A DNA stretch of 11,594 bases, from the NCBI GenBank assembly GCA_031290815.1, contig JAISLO010000094.1:1-11594 (forward strand). Reading direction: 5' to 3'. Below are positions 1-7,227 of the stretch, piece by piece; positions within the stretch are counted from its first letter, which is position 1, and each line of letters opens with the position of its first letter. This DNA comes from Synergistaceae bacterium. Its GTDB lineage: Bacteria; Synergistota; Synergistia; Synergistales; Synergistaceae. The translations under genes and the position numbers were made by a program. The notes under the pieces were generated by a model. It searched no databases and had not been told where the DNA came from. It saw only the letters and a program-made list of their open reading frames with translations.

Positions 1-129
1 AACGATTTAGGCGGCGGTCATGTGCCGTCTCATTTGTTTGGGGCGAACGCGGCATGGTGGAATATAACGGTATTGTCGATGAACGTGAACAACATGCTGA
101 AGATGTTTTTCCTTCCGAATGAAGTCTAA
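1..129 (+). CDS. DDE transposase, C-terminal end (partial, IS1380/IS4-like)
   Basis: This is the last 42 codons of a gene that enters from the left edge, in frame 1, ending with TAA at 127-129. The peptide contains GANAAWWNITVLSMNVN followed by LKMFFLP. This matches the conserved C-terminal block of group-1 DDE transposases (FGANAAW, a hydrophobic helix with an N, then a K-rich helix ending in LP). The catalytic DDE residues lie outside the window. After the TAA the same frame stays open to 244-246 and encodes 38 more residues, including a basic stretch (GVVKYDLRKVLVSS) of the kind that ends IS1380 transposases, so the TAA may be a nonsense mutation. The family call rests on one motif; IS1380 versus another IS4-related family is undecided. 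No terminal inverted repeat could be identified. Confidence 0.6.
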   Translation, partial: NDLGGGHVPSHLFGANAAWWNITVLSMNVNNMLKMFFLPNEV

Positions 130-225
130 CATTTGAGGGATGTTTTTGGGGTGGTTAAGTATGATTTGAGGAAGGTCTTGGTTTCGTCGAAAATGAACCT
201 GTGGTTCGAGGCCATTGCACTAAAC

Positions 226-254
226 TTGAAATCATGTATAGTTTAAAGTATAAT
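226..254 (+). promoter_or_regulatory. Sigma70-type promoter for the amidinohydrolase/Dpp block
   Basis: TTGAAA at 226-231 and a perfect TATAAT at 249-254 are separated by exactly 17 bp. Transcription would start near 261 and give a leader of about 145 nt before the ATG at 405. The element lies inside the 3' end of the transposase-frame extension (to 246), so the downstream block may be driven by an IS-edge promoter. The leader (261-404) contains GC-rich inverted segments (GCGGG 296-300 with CCCGC 329-333). I see no match to a known riboswitch. Confidence 0.55.
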
Positions 255-404
255 TGTAATTAATGGCTGAGCAGTGATACAAAATAAATAAGGATGCGGG
301 ACGAGACTGGCGCTGGCCGGTATTGCCGCCCGCGTTAAAAGAGCGTGGCGGAGATTGATTCCGTGAGGCGTCTCTGTCATCAACAGGCAAAGGGAGGTTA
401 CGGT

Positions 405-1427
405 ATGGAAGGAAAGATAAGAGACAGTTCCGCGTATTATCACACCGTTCTCGAACGAATACCGCCTAAAGCGAAGCCAGCTTTCGAGGACTACGAAATG
501 CAGCGCCGCGTATGGGGACGCAGGTGGGGTGTTTATAACGACGTCGGCACGATAAAGACCATACTCATGCATCGCCCCGGCGACGAATTGAAACGCATGA
601 CGGCTGACAAGTACGATCCTTCCATCGACGCGCTGATCGACGACGAGGAACAATGGTATTTCCGTTCCGACAAAGCGCCTGATATCCCTGCCATGCAGGC
701 CGAGCACGACGCGCTGGTCAAGATATTGCGTGACAACGGAGCAGAGGTCGTCTTCGTAGATGGGGCGGTTACGGATCCAAATTCTATGTTCACCCGCGAC
801 ATGGGAATGGTTGTAAACGGCGGAATCATCATCTCACGCATGGGACCGGTCGGCAAGCCCTTCGGTACCGGTCGGAGAGGAGAGGAAGCCTTCATCACCC
901 AAAAAGTCGCCGAGATAGGTATGCCGATCCTGCACACGATTCATGGTGAAGGACTGATGGAAGGAGGAAGTTTCTGTTATCTGACCGAAAAGGTCGCGGC
1001 AATTGGCCTGAGTATGCGCGGCAATATAGAGGGCGCGCGCCAGGTGCGTTCCGTTCTGGAAAGTCAGGGAACCGAACTCATAGAGGTTCCGCTGGTTGGT
1101 TTCAGTATGCACATCGACGGAGCCATAGTCATGATAGACCACGACAAGGCGCTTATCAACGTTGAGCGTCTCCCCTACTGGTTTACCGGCAAACTTCACG
1201 ACCTCGGTATAGAGGCAATTCAGGCGGATTTTCGTGACTCGAAGGTCGCGGTCAACTGTATCGCTCTCAAACCCGGAAAACTCGTCATGGACAAGATGGC
1301 CCCGTGGTCAGCCGAAAAGATCGCCGCCCGTGGAGTAGAAGTGATCGCCACGCCATACGCCGAGTGCCGGAAACACGGAGGAGGTATTCATTGTTCGACT
1401 TTGCCGCTTGTCAGGGAAAGAGAATGA
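405..1427 (+). CDS. Arginine deiminase/amidinotransferase-superfamily hydrolase (COG1834-like), intact
   Basis: The product is a 340-residue cytoplasmic enzyme of the guanidine-modifying superfamily (arginine deiminase, dimethylarginine dimethylaminohydrolase, amidinotransferase). The expected active-site positions are all visible: Asp132 in MFTRD, Glu186 in GLMEGGS, His236 in SMHIDG with Asp238, and nucleophile Cys330 in GGGIHCST near the C-terminus. In the family the Cys attacks the guanidinium carbon to release ammonia or an amine, or to transfer the amidino group. The start chosen is ATG 405, because AGGGAGG (391-397) lies 7 nt upstream; an in-frame GTG at 345 would add 20 unlikely residues without a ribosome binding site. 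It precedes the peptide-binding protein gene by 120 bp and probably shares its transcript. Length and motifs fit the single-domain COG1834 group better than classical ArcA (about 400 aa). The substrate (arginine, methylarginine, or another guanidino compound) cannot be assigned. Confidence 0.88.
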   Translation: MEGKIRDSSAYYHTVLERIPPKAKPAFEDYEMQRRVWGRRWGVYNDVGTIKTILMHRPGDELKRMTADKYDPSIDALIDDEEQWYFRSDKAPDIPAMQAEHDALVKILRDNGAEVVFVDGAVTDPNSMFTRDMGMVVNGGIIISRMGPVGKPFGTGRRGEEAFITQKVAEIGMPILHTIHGEGLMEGGSFCYLTEKVAAIGLSMRGNIEGARQVRSVLESQGTELIEVPLVGFSMHIDGAIVMIDHDKALINVERLPYWFTGKLHDLGIEAIQADFRDSKVAVNCIALKPGKLVMDKMAPWSAEKIAARGVEVIATPYAECRKHGGGIHCSTLPLVRERE

Positions 1428-1547
1428 CGATTTAAACTCCAGACCCAGCGGATTATGGTATAGTTGACAGACTGATTCTGTAATATGAATTCTTATCAAT
1501 CGCATGCTCGTTATTTTCAAAAAAACACAATAAGAGGAGAGGTTGTA

Positions 1548-3131
1548 ATGAAAAAGTTTCTTGCGCTGTTTTTCACTCTGTCGATGCTGATGGCAGTCTT
1601 CTGCGGCTATGCTGGTTCGGCGGAGGCCGCCGAAAATGCGGATAAAGTTCTCACCGTGAGAACCTCATCGTCCATGCAGTCCACTGACTGGGCTCAGACT
1701 ACGCACCTTGCCGACGCTCAAATACTATGGCAAAACGTATTCGAGGGGCTGTACGGCATGAACGAGGCGCGCGGCGGATATTATCACTCCCTCGCGAAGG
1801 ACGTCAAGATAAGCGAGGATCAGCTCACATATACGATAACGCTTGTGGACGCAACATTCCAGAACGGCGAACCCCTTAAAGCATCTGACGTCGTGTTCAC
1901 TTACAAACGCGCGCTCGACATCCCAAGGCTGAAATATCTGACGAGTATGCTCGACACAGTATCCGCGCTCGATGACAAGACTGTCGTCTTCAAGCTCAAG
2001 TACCCGTATTCCGCAATAGAGCACACCTTCTTCTCGATCATGATTTACAGCGAAAAGGAAGTCAAGGCTATTGGAGACTCGTTCGGCACCAAGCCGCACA
2101 AGGCCGGAACCGGCGCGTACTATATTGACGAATACGACCCCGCCTCCTCAGTCAAGCTCAAAGCTCACGAAGGATACTGGCGCGGGGCCCCGAACATCAA
2201 AAATATCGACGTACTGCTCATCACCGAAAATTCGGCAGCCGTCATTGCTTATGAAAACGGGGAGATAGGCTATATGCACGACGCTCCGACTTCGGAGTGG
2301 GAAGAACTTGTGAGAGCCTCCGATGGCAGAAACAAGATGATAAAGGGCAATAACGTACGCACTTTCTATATAAACTACGAGTCTAAAAGCAATAACGCCA
2401 TTTTGGCCAACCCGCTGGTGCGTAAAGCAATATTCTACGCGATTGACAAGGAGACGATAAACAAGATTTCGACCGGTGGCTATGGCTCAGTGGCGGACGA
2501 GTACATGCCCTCCGAATATGTCAAGACTTCTCCTCCCGCTTCCGCAGGCGGGTTCGAGGTCTACAAATACAACCCCGAAAAGGCGAAATCCCTGCTCAAA
2601 GAAGCTGGGTTTACAGACGAACAGCTCAAGGCCGGCGTTCCTGTGGGAACGATACTTACATACGGCGCGACAACCGGCGAAAAAGCGAAGTGCGCTCAGG
2701 TCATTCAGTCCGATTTGTCTAAGATCGGCCTGAAGAGCGAGGTTCAAGTCGGGGATATAAACATGACCTCCCCCATGTTTCACAGTTACGAATATGATCT
2801 GGGCATCTACGGCGACAGCGGCAACTTCGACTTCAACAATATACGTCAGATGGTCCACTCGGAGTCGAAGGGCATGGACTTAGTCCGATACAAAACCGAC
2901 GACAGCCCATTCGACTGGCGCCGCATAGAAGAACTCCTCGATCTCGGCGTTTCGACCTCAGATGTGGAAAAACGCGTCGTTTATTACACCGAGCTCTGGA
3001 AGATCGTAATGGATACCGCAACCATTCTCCCCCTCATAAATATGCCGATAGGGGTTGTGTGGGGAGCGGATGTCGATCCCGGAGCAATCAACCCCAGTTA
3101 TTACCAGTTTTTTGAGTTCTCGTGGAAATAG
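1548..3131 (+). CDS. Extracellular solute-binding protein family 5 (peptide/opine/nickel type)
   Basis: This is a 527-residue secreted receptor for the adjacent importer. Residues 1-27 form a Sec signal peptide (MKK, hydrophobic core, cut expected after SAEA, residue 27). A Cys at residue 19 lies in AVFCG, which lacks a proper lipobox, so lipoprotein anchoring is unlikely from sequence alone. The family signature FQNGEPLKASDVVFTYKR (104-121) matches the SBP_bac_5 consensus, and the length is normal for the family (500-550). The start is ATG 1548, with AGGAGA (1535-1540) 7 nt upstream; an upstream in-frame ATG at 1485 would precede the signal peptide and is rejected. The gene lies between the amidinohydrolase and the permeases. 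A large hairpin downstream may raise its mRNA level over the permease genes. The ligand is not predictable beyond a peptide or opine-like molecule. Confidence 0.93.
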   Translation: MKKFLALFFTLSMLMAVFCGYAGSAEAAENADKVLTVRTSSSMQSTDWAQTTHLADAQILWQNVFEGLYGMNEARGGYYHSLAKDVKISEDQLTYTITLVDATFQNGEPLKASDVVFTYKRALDIPRLKYLTSMLDTVSALDDKTVVFKLKYPYSAIEHTFFSIMIYSEKEVKAIGDSFGTKPHKAGTGAYYIDEYDPASSVKLKAHEGYWRGAPNIKNIDVLLITENSAAVIAYENGEIGYMHDAPTSEWEELVRASDGRNKMIKGNNVRTFYINYESKSNNAILANPLVRKAIFYAIDKETINKISTGGYGSVADEYMPSEYVKTSPPASAGGFEVYKYNPEKAKSLLKEAGFTDEQLKAGVPVGTILTYGATTGEKAKCAQVIQSDLSKIGLKSEVQVGDINMTSPMFHSYEYDLGIYGDSGNFDFNNIRQMVHSESKGMDLVRYKTDDSPFDWRRIEELLDLGVSTSDVEKRVVYYTELWKIVMDTATILPLINMPIGVVWGADVDPGAINPSYYQFFEFSWK

Positions 3132-3144
3132 CGGCTCTACAGAC

Positions 3145-3159
3145 TCACTGATTCAGTGA
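3145..3159. repeat. Perfect 7-bp palindrome around one base
   Basis: TCACTGA-T-TCAGTGA reads as a dyad centred on 3152, starting 14 bp after the binding-protein stop. It could be a protein-binding dyad or a small hairpin just before the larger intercistronic stem. Function unknown. Confidence 0.4.
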
Positions 3160-3160
3160 T

Positions 3161-3200
3161 CTTACAACCCGTGCCAGATCGACGCGGCGCGGGTTGTAAG
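3161..3200 (+). promoter_or_regulatory. Intercistronic 15-bp stem-loop after the binding-protein gene
   Basis: Left arm CTTACAACCCGTGCC (3161-3175) pairs with GGCGCGGGTTGTAAG (3186-3200) over 15 positions with one G-U wobble and a 10-nt loop. No T-run follows (next bases GCTACCACC), so it is not a standard intrinsic terminator. Placed between binding protein and permease, such a stem typically shields the upstream mRNA from 3' exonucleases or causes partial attenuation. That would give more binding protein than membrane components. The structure is seen directly; the role is inferred. Confidence 0.75.
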
Positions 3201-3253
3201 GCTACCACCCGCGTTTGCGCGTTATAAATTTTAAGCAGCGAGGCGAGGCCAAT

Positions 3254-4198
3254 ATGTACATCTATATTGTCAAACGTTTGTTATTTTTGATTCCCACAAT
3301 TCTGGGAATTATTCTCATTATATTTGCCGTTATGAACGTGACTCCCGGAGACCCGGGACGAGCGATCCTGGGCGTGAGCGCGCGGCAGGATGAAGTTGAC
3401 GCTCTCAATCATCAGCTTGGGTATGACCTTCCATTTTTGCAGAAGTATGTAAACTATATAAAAAATATCGTCACAAAGGGAGACTTTGGCATATCCTATT
3501 TCACCAAACAGAGCGTGTTTGACGAAATCTGGCCGCGTTTTGTTCTCACCATAAAGCTCGCGCTCTGCGGCATCCTCCTTTCTACTCTGATAGGAGTGCC
3601 GATGGGTATTTACGCGGCAGTCAAGCAGTATTCGCTTTACGATACCATACCGTCTCTCATCGCGTTTTTCATAGCGTCCATCCCGGGATTCGTACTGGGT
3701 ATGGTGCTTCTGTACGTCTTTTCGCTCAAGCTCAACATCCTGCCGTCGTACGGCGCAAAGACCATACGGCATTTAATAATGCCTGTATTTGCCATATCCA
3801 TATCAGCCGCCGCGCAGAATATGCGCTTTACAAAGTCCTCCATGCTCGAATCCGTGAGGCAGGATTATGTCCGCACGGCCAGGGCCAAGGGTTTGCCTGA
3901 GAGCACGGTTATCTGGAAACACGCGCTGAAAAACGCCCTTCTCCCAGTGGTCACTCAGATAGGTCTCAATCTCGGGCTGCTCATTTGCGGCGCGGTCGTT
4001 ATAGAAAAACTGTTCTCGCTCCCAGGCATAGGAGGATTGATCGTCGACCGCATATCATTCAAGGACGAGCCGGTGATAATAGCGGGGACGATTCTCATCG
4101 CGGTTTGTTTCACCATCGTCATGCTGATTGTCGACCTGGTGTACGCTTACATCGACCCGCGCATCAGAGCCAAATATTCAAGGACCTCGACGAAATGA
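3254..4198 (+). CDS. dppB: Dipeptide-type ABC transporter permease (DppB-like)
   Basis: This is a 314-residue inner-membrane subunit. It opens with the typical family N-terminus (YIVKRLLFLIPTILGI, first membrane helix about 8-28), then MNVTPGDPGRAILG (27-40) and several more membrane segments. The cytoplasmic EAA loop that docks on the ATPases is at about 204-233 (DYVRTARAKGLPESTVIWKH and following). The C-terminal DPRIRAKYS (301-309) is also characteristic. ATG 3254 is chosen because AGGCGAGG (3241-3248) lies 5 nt before it and the protein then begins like its homologues. It pairs with the next permease to form the membrane channel. Its TGA overlaps the dppC-like ATG (ATGA at 4195-4198), indicating translational coupling. 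Confidence 0.93.
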   Translation: MYIYIVKRLLFLIPTILGIILIIFAVMNVTPGDPGRAILGVSARQDEVDALNHQLGYDLPFLQKYVNYIKNIVTKGDFGISYFTKQSVFDEIWPRFVLTIKLALCGILLSTLIGVPMGIYAAVKQYSLYDTIPSLIAFFIASIPGFVLGMVLLYVFSLKLNILPSYGAKTIRHLIMPVFAISISAAAQNMRFTKSSMLESVRQDYVRTARAKGLPESTVIWKHALKNALLPVVTQIGLNLGLLICGAVVIEKLFSLPGIGGLIVDRISFKDEPVIIAGTILIAVCFTIVMLIVDLVYAYIDPRIRAKYSRTSTK

Positions 4199-5091
4199 AC
4201 GATCAGATGGTAATTGCGGAAGACGACGCGGTTGAGGAGTTTCGCCGCGAAAACCAGACAAAGGAGATTTGGAGGAGATTCAAAAAGAGCAAAGGGTCGC
4301 TTGTTGGGCTCTTTCTGCTTGTGATAATCCTGTTGCTGGTTATTTTCGCCAATTTTATCACCTCGTATGACCTCGCCATCAAGCAGGACCCGTCGAAGAT
4401 TCTGGAGGCGCCGTCCATGGAGCATCCGTTTGGCTGTGACAATTACGGACGTGACGTGCTGGCAAGAACTATCCACGGGGGGCGCATATCGCTGGGCATA
4501 GCGGTTTTGGCCACTTTATGCTCATGCGTCGTCGGAAGCTTGTTGGGAGCTGTGGCGGGTTACTTCGGCGGCGTCATCGACAGCGTCATAATGAGAACGC
4601 TGGACATTTTCATGTCCGTTCCAGACATTCTGTTCACGATGGCAATAGTCGTTGCGTTCGGTTCGAGCTTCACAGTGCTGCTGCTCGCGCTGACCGTGGC
4701 CTTTTTCACAAACTACGTGCGCCTGGTGCGTTCTCAGGTGCTGAACCTTTCGGAACAAGATTATATTGAAGCGTCGAGGGCGGGCGGTGCCGGCAACGCT
4801 CGAATCATATTTTCTCACATACTCCCGAACTCCATCGGCGTTATTATCGTCAACGTCACACTCAACGTGGCGAAGATAATCATTTACGAGTCAACTTTGA
4901 GCTTCCTGGGGCTAGGAATGCCGCCTCCTCAGCCCGATTGGGGGCTTATGCTGTCCGAGGCGCGTGAGTTTATGCGCAAGGCGCCATTTTTGATGTTTTT
5001 CCCCGGCACAGCGATAGTGCTCTGTGCAGTAGCCGTCAATTTCATCGGAGACGGACTGCGCGATGCGCTGGATCCTCATCTGAAATCATAG
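4195..5091 (+). CDS. dppC: Dipeptide-type ABC transporter permease (DppC-like)
   Basis: This is a 298-residue second permease. The N-terminal cytoplasmic part (1-33) is charged and followed by the first membrane helix (36-56), the OppC_N arrangement. HPFGCDNYGRDVLARTIHGG (77-96) is the family hallmark. The EAA loop falls at about 190-215 (YIEASRAGGAGNARIIFSHI). LSFLGLGMPPPQPDWG (235-250) and GDGLRDALDPHL (286-297) complete the typical C-terminus. The start is ATG 4195, overlapping the previous stop by four bases; a second in-frame ATG at 4207 is possible. It acts as a heterodimer with the DppB-like protein to move substrate inward. Confidence 0.93.
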   Translation: MNDQMVIAEDDAVEEFRRENQTKEIWRRFKKSKGSLVGLFLLVIILLLVIFANFITSYDLAIKQDPSKILEAPSMEHPFGCDNYGRDVLARTIHGGRISLGIAVLATLCSCVVGSLLGAVAGYFGGVIDSVIMRTLDIFMSVPDILFTMAIVVAFGSSFTVLLLALTVAFFTNYVRLVRSQVLNLSEQDYIEASRAGGAGNARIIFSHILPNSIGVIIVNVTLNVAKIIIYESTLSFLGLGMPPPQPDWGLMLSEAREFMRKAPFLMFFPGTAIVLCAVAVNFIGDGLRDALDPHLKS

Positions 5092-5108
5092 AGGGGCCGG
5101 AGGGATAT

Positions 5109-6098
5109 ATGGGACAGATTGCGAATGATGTAATTCTCGACATCAAAGACCTCACCGTGATTTACAAAACCGACCTCGAAACGGTAAGGGCCGTGAACAA
5201 TATAAGTCTTTCCATAGGCCGCGGAAAGACGCTCGGTTTGGTCGGCGAGACGGGCGCTGGCAAGACTACGACTGCGCTGTCCATTATGCGCCTTCTCCCT
5301 ACCACCACAGGACGTATCCTCAATGGAACGATCTATTTCGACGGACAAAACCTGCTGGATTTTAACGATCATAGTATGCAGTCCACACGGGGCAGACTGA
5401 TCTCAATGGTATTTCAGGACCCCATGACAAGCCTTAATCCTGTCTACACAGTCGCTGATCAGATAGGCGAAACCATCAAACATCACAACACCGCTTTATC
5501 GAAAGGCGAAGTTTCGGCAAAGGTAGACGAAACTCTTTCCATGGTAGGCATTCTCCCGTCGAGGAAGAACGAGTATCCCCACCAGTTTTCGGGCGGGATG
5601 AAACAGCGGGTGGTCATAGCCATGGCTCTCTGCTGCGAACCGGCGCTCCTCATAGCGGATGAGCCGACCACGGCCCTCGACGTCACGATTCAAGCTCAAG
5701 TGCTTGCGATGATGAGAGACCTTCGCAACAGGCTCGGCACCTCGATGCTCATGATAACGCACGACCTCGGCATAGTCGCTCAGACATGCGACGACGTCGC
5801 TGTCATGTACGCTGGAGAGATAATCGAATCTGGAAGCGTCGAGGATATTTTTACCGGCGAAAGGCATCATCCCTACACGATCGGCCTTTTTAATTCGATA
5901 CCGAATCTCGAGACGAGCGTAAAGAGGTTGAAACCAATACCGGGACTGATGCCGGATCCAACGAAACTCTCGAACGGATGTTTCTTCGCGCCTCGCTGCG
6001 AAAGTTGTCTCGATATCTGCCGTGAGAGCAGCCCTCCGGTTACGTCCGGCGGGTTTCACAGGATAAAATGCCACCTTTGTGGATACGATGGGAGGTGA
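5109..6098 (+). CDS. dppD: Oligopeptide/dipeptide ABC transporter ATPase (DppD-like)
   Basis: This is a 329-residue cytoplasmic ATPase with a complete nucleotide-binding site: Walker A GETGAGKT (46-53), Q-loop Gln103, signature SGGMKQ (161-166), Walker B LLIADE (180-185) and switch His218. The C-terminal oligo_HPY extension (about 235-329) has cysteines at 291, 297, 300, 304, 321 and 324. The spacing GCFFAPRC...C...C is the cluster common to this family, in which some members bind an iron-sulfur cluster. Cys300 and Cys324 are extra relative to the partner ATPase. It starts 17 bp after the dppC-like stop, behind GGAGGG (5099-5104). It powers import together with the DppF-like subunit. Confidence 0.93.
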   Translation: MGQIANDVILDIKDLTVIYKTDLETVRAVNNISLSIGRGKTLGLVGETGAGKTTTALSIMRLLPTTTGRILNGTIYFDGQNLLDFNDHSMQSTRGRLISMVFQDPMTSLNPVYTVADQIGETIKHHNTALSKGEVSAKVDETLSMVGILPSRKNEYPHQFSGGMKQRVVIAMALCCEPALLIADEPTTALDVTIQAQVLAMMRDLRNRLGTSMLMITHDLGIVAQTCDDVAVMYAGEIIESGSVEDIFTGERHHPYTIGLFNSIPNLETSVKRLKPIPGLMPDPTKLSNGCFFAPRCESCLDICRESSPPVTSGGFHRIKCHLCGYDGR

Positions 6099-6104
6099 CA
6101 GTAG

Positions 6105-7109
6105 ATGAGTCTTGCCGGCGCAACGTCCCCGCTCGTCGAAACGCGTGAACTCAGAAAACTCTTCAAATTGAAGGGAGGCGCTCTGCTGCACGCCGTAGAC
6201 GGCATAAACCTCAAGATCTTCCCAAAGCAGACATTGGGTGTGGTTGGCGAGTCAGGGTGCGGAAAATCCACCCTTGGCCGCACTATATTGAAACTCATCG
6301 AGCCCACATCAGGACAGATATTCTTCAAGGGAAACGATATAACGGCGCTGAATACGCGTCAGATGCGTCCGATGCGCCGCGCCATGCAGATAATATTTCA
6401 GGATCCGTACTCCAGCATTGATCCTAGAAAATCCGTTATAGAGGTCATAGCCGAGTATATGTTCATCCATCGGCTTTTCAGGAATCGCAGGGGAACTTTC
6501 GCCAGAGCGGCTGAGTTGATGGATCAGGTTGGACTCGCCAGGAGATACGCGAACTTGTATCCTCATGAACTCGACGGAGGAAGGCGGCAGCGCATCGGCA
6601 TAGCGCGCGCCCTCTCGCTGCAGCCCAGCTTTATCGTCTGCGACGAGCCCGTCTCCGCGCTCGACGTTTCGATTCAGGCTCAGATACTGAACCTGCTGAT
6701 GGACTTGCAGGACGAACTGGGATTGGCGTATATGTTCGTAACTCACGATCTGTCGGTGGTAAAGCATATATCAAAAGAGATCATGGTGATGTATCTCGGA
6801 CAGTGCGTTGAAAAGGCTGTGCCCGAAGAGCTGTTCGCGAATCCAGCTCATCCTTACACCAAGGCTTTGCTGGCGGCGATACCCAGGCCCAACATAAGGC
6901 TGAGAAACAAGGAAATCCCCATAATCCGAGGGGAGGTAACGAGCCCCATAAACCTCAAACCAGGGTGCCGGTTTGCCGCAAGATGTGATTACAGTATGGA
7001 AATATGCAAAACTCGTGATCCTGATCTGGTGGAAATCTCTCCGGGGCATTTTATCTCCTGTTTTAAAGAAAACCTGAATCGATCGAACGAAGGAGCGGCA
7101 TCGCGTTGA
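6105..7109 (+). CDS. dppF: Oligopeptide/dipeptide ABC transporter ATPase (DppF-like)
   Basis: This is a 334-residue partner ATPase. Walker A is GESGCGKS (48-55), Q-loop Gln99, Walker B FIVCDE (176-181), switch His214, and the C-terminal cysteines 288, 294, 301 and 319 follow the GCRFAARC...C...C family pattern. The ABC signature reads LDGGRRQ (156-162) instead of LSGGQRQ: Asp replaces the signature Ser and Arg replaces Gln. This may be a lineage variant or may make one of the two ATP sites weak. A near-perfect Shine-Dalgarno GGAGGTGA (6091-6098) overlaps the previous stop codon, with 6 nt to ATG 6105. It is the last transporter gene. The next reading frame overlaps its TGA (see 7106). Confidence 0.92.
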   Translation: MSLAGATSPLVETRELRKLFKLKGGALLHAVDGINLKIFPKQTLGVVGESGCGKSTLGRTILKLIEPTSGQIFFKGNDITALNTRQMRPMRRAMQIIFQDPYSSIDPRKSVIEVIAEYMFIHRLFRNRRGTFARAAELMDQVGLARRYANLYPHELDGGRRQRIGIARALSLQPSFIVCDEPVSALDVSIQAQILNLLMDLQDELGLAYMFVTHDLSVVKHISKEIMVMYLGQCVEKAVPEELFANPAHPYTKALLAAIPRPNIRLRNKEIPIIRGEVTSPINLKPGCRFAARCDYSMEICKTRDPDLVEISPGHFISCFKENLNRSNEGAASR

Positions 7110-7192
7110 ATGAAACCGCAATTACGGATTCGAAAGAACGCCTGCGCCATACGTTTCCTCACGATAGCCGATATGTAATATTCTCACTTTGA
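7106..7192 (+). other. Possible small ORF or gene remnant coupled to the dppF-like gene
   Basis: A TTG at 7106 overlaps the dppF-like stop (TTGA, 7106-7109), with AAGGAG at 7090-7095, and opens a 28-codon frame ending at TGA 7190-7192. The peptide begins NETAITDSKERLRHTFP and is hydrophilic. The overlap and ribosome binding site look like a coupled gene start, and the short length suggests a truncated gene. I do not recognise it. It could equally be chance. Confidence 0.25.
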
Positions 7193-7227
7193 ATGAGAAA
7201 TTTGCCGGTTGGCGCAAATTGGGTAAA

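Noticed and set aside
290..340. GGGACGAG at 298-305, upstream of a guanidine-acting enzyme, recalls guanidine riboswitch cores.
   Set aside because: The rest of the guanidine-I, -II or -III consensus is absent: no paired ACGR hairpins, no second conserved half. One short match is not enough.
1464..1490. TTGACA at 1464-1469 with TAATAT at 1481-1486 as a promoter for the binding-protein gene.
   Set aside because: The spacing is only 11 bp (14 bp to TATGAA), too short for a normal sigma70 promoter. It may be a weak or alternative element but cannot be supported.
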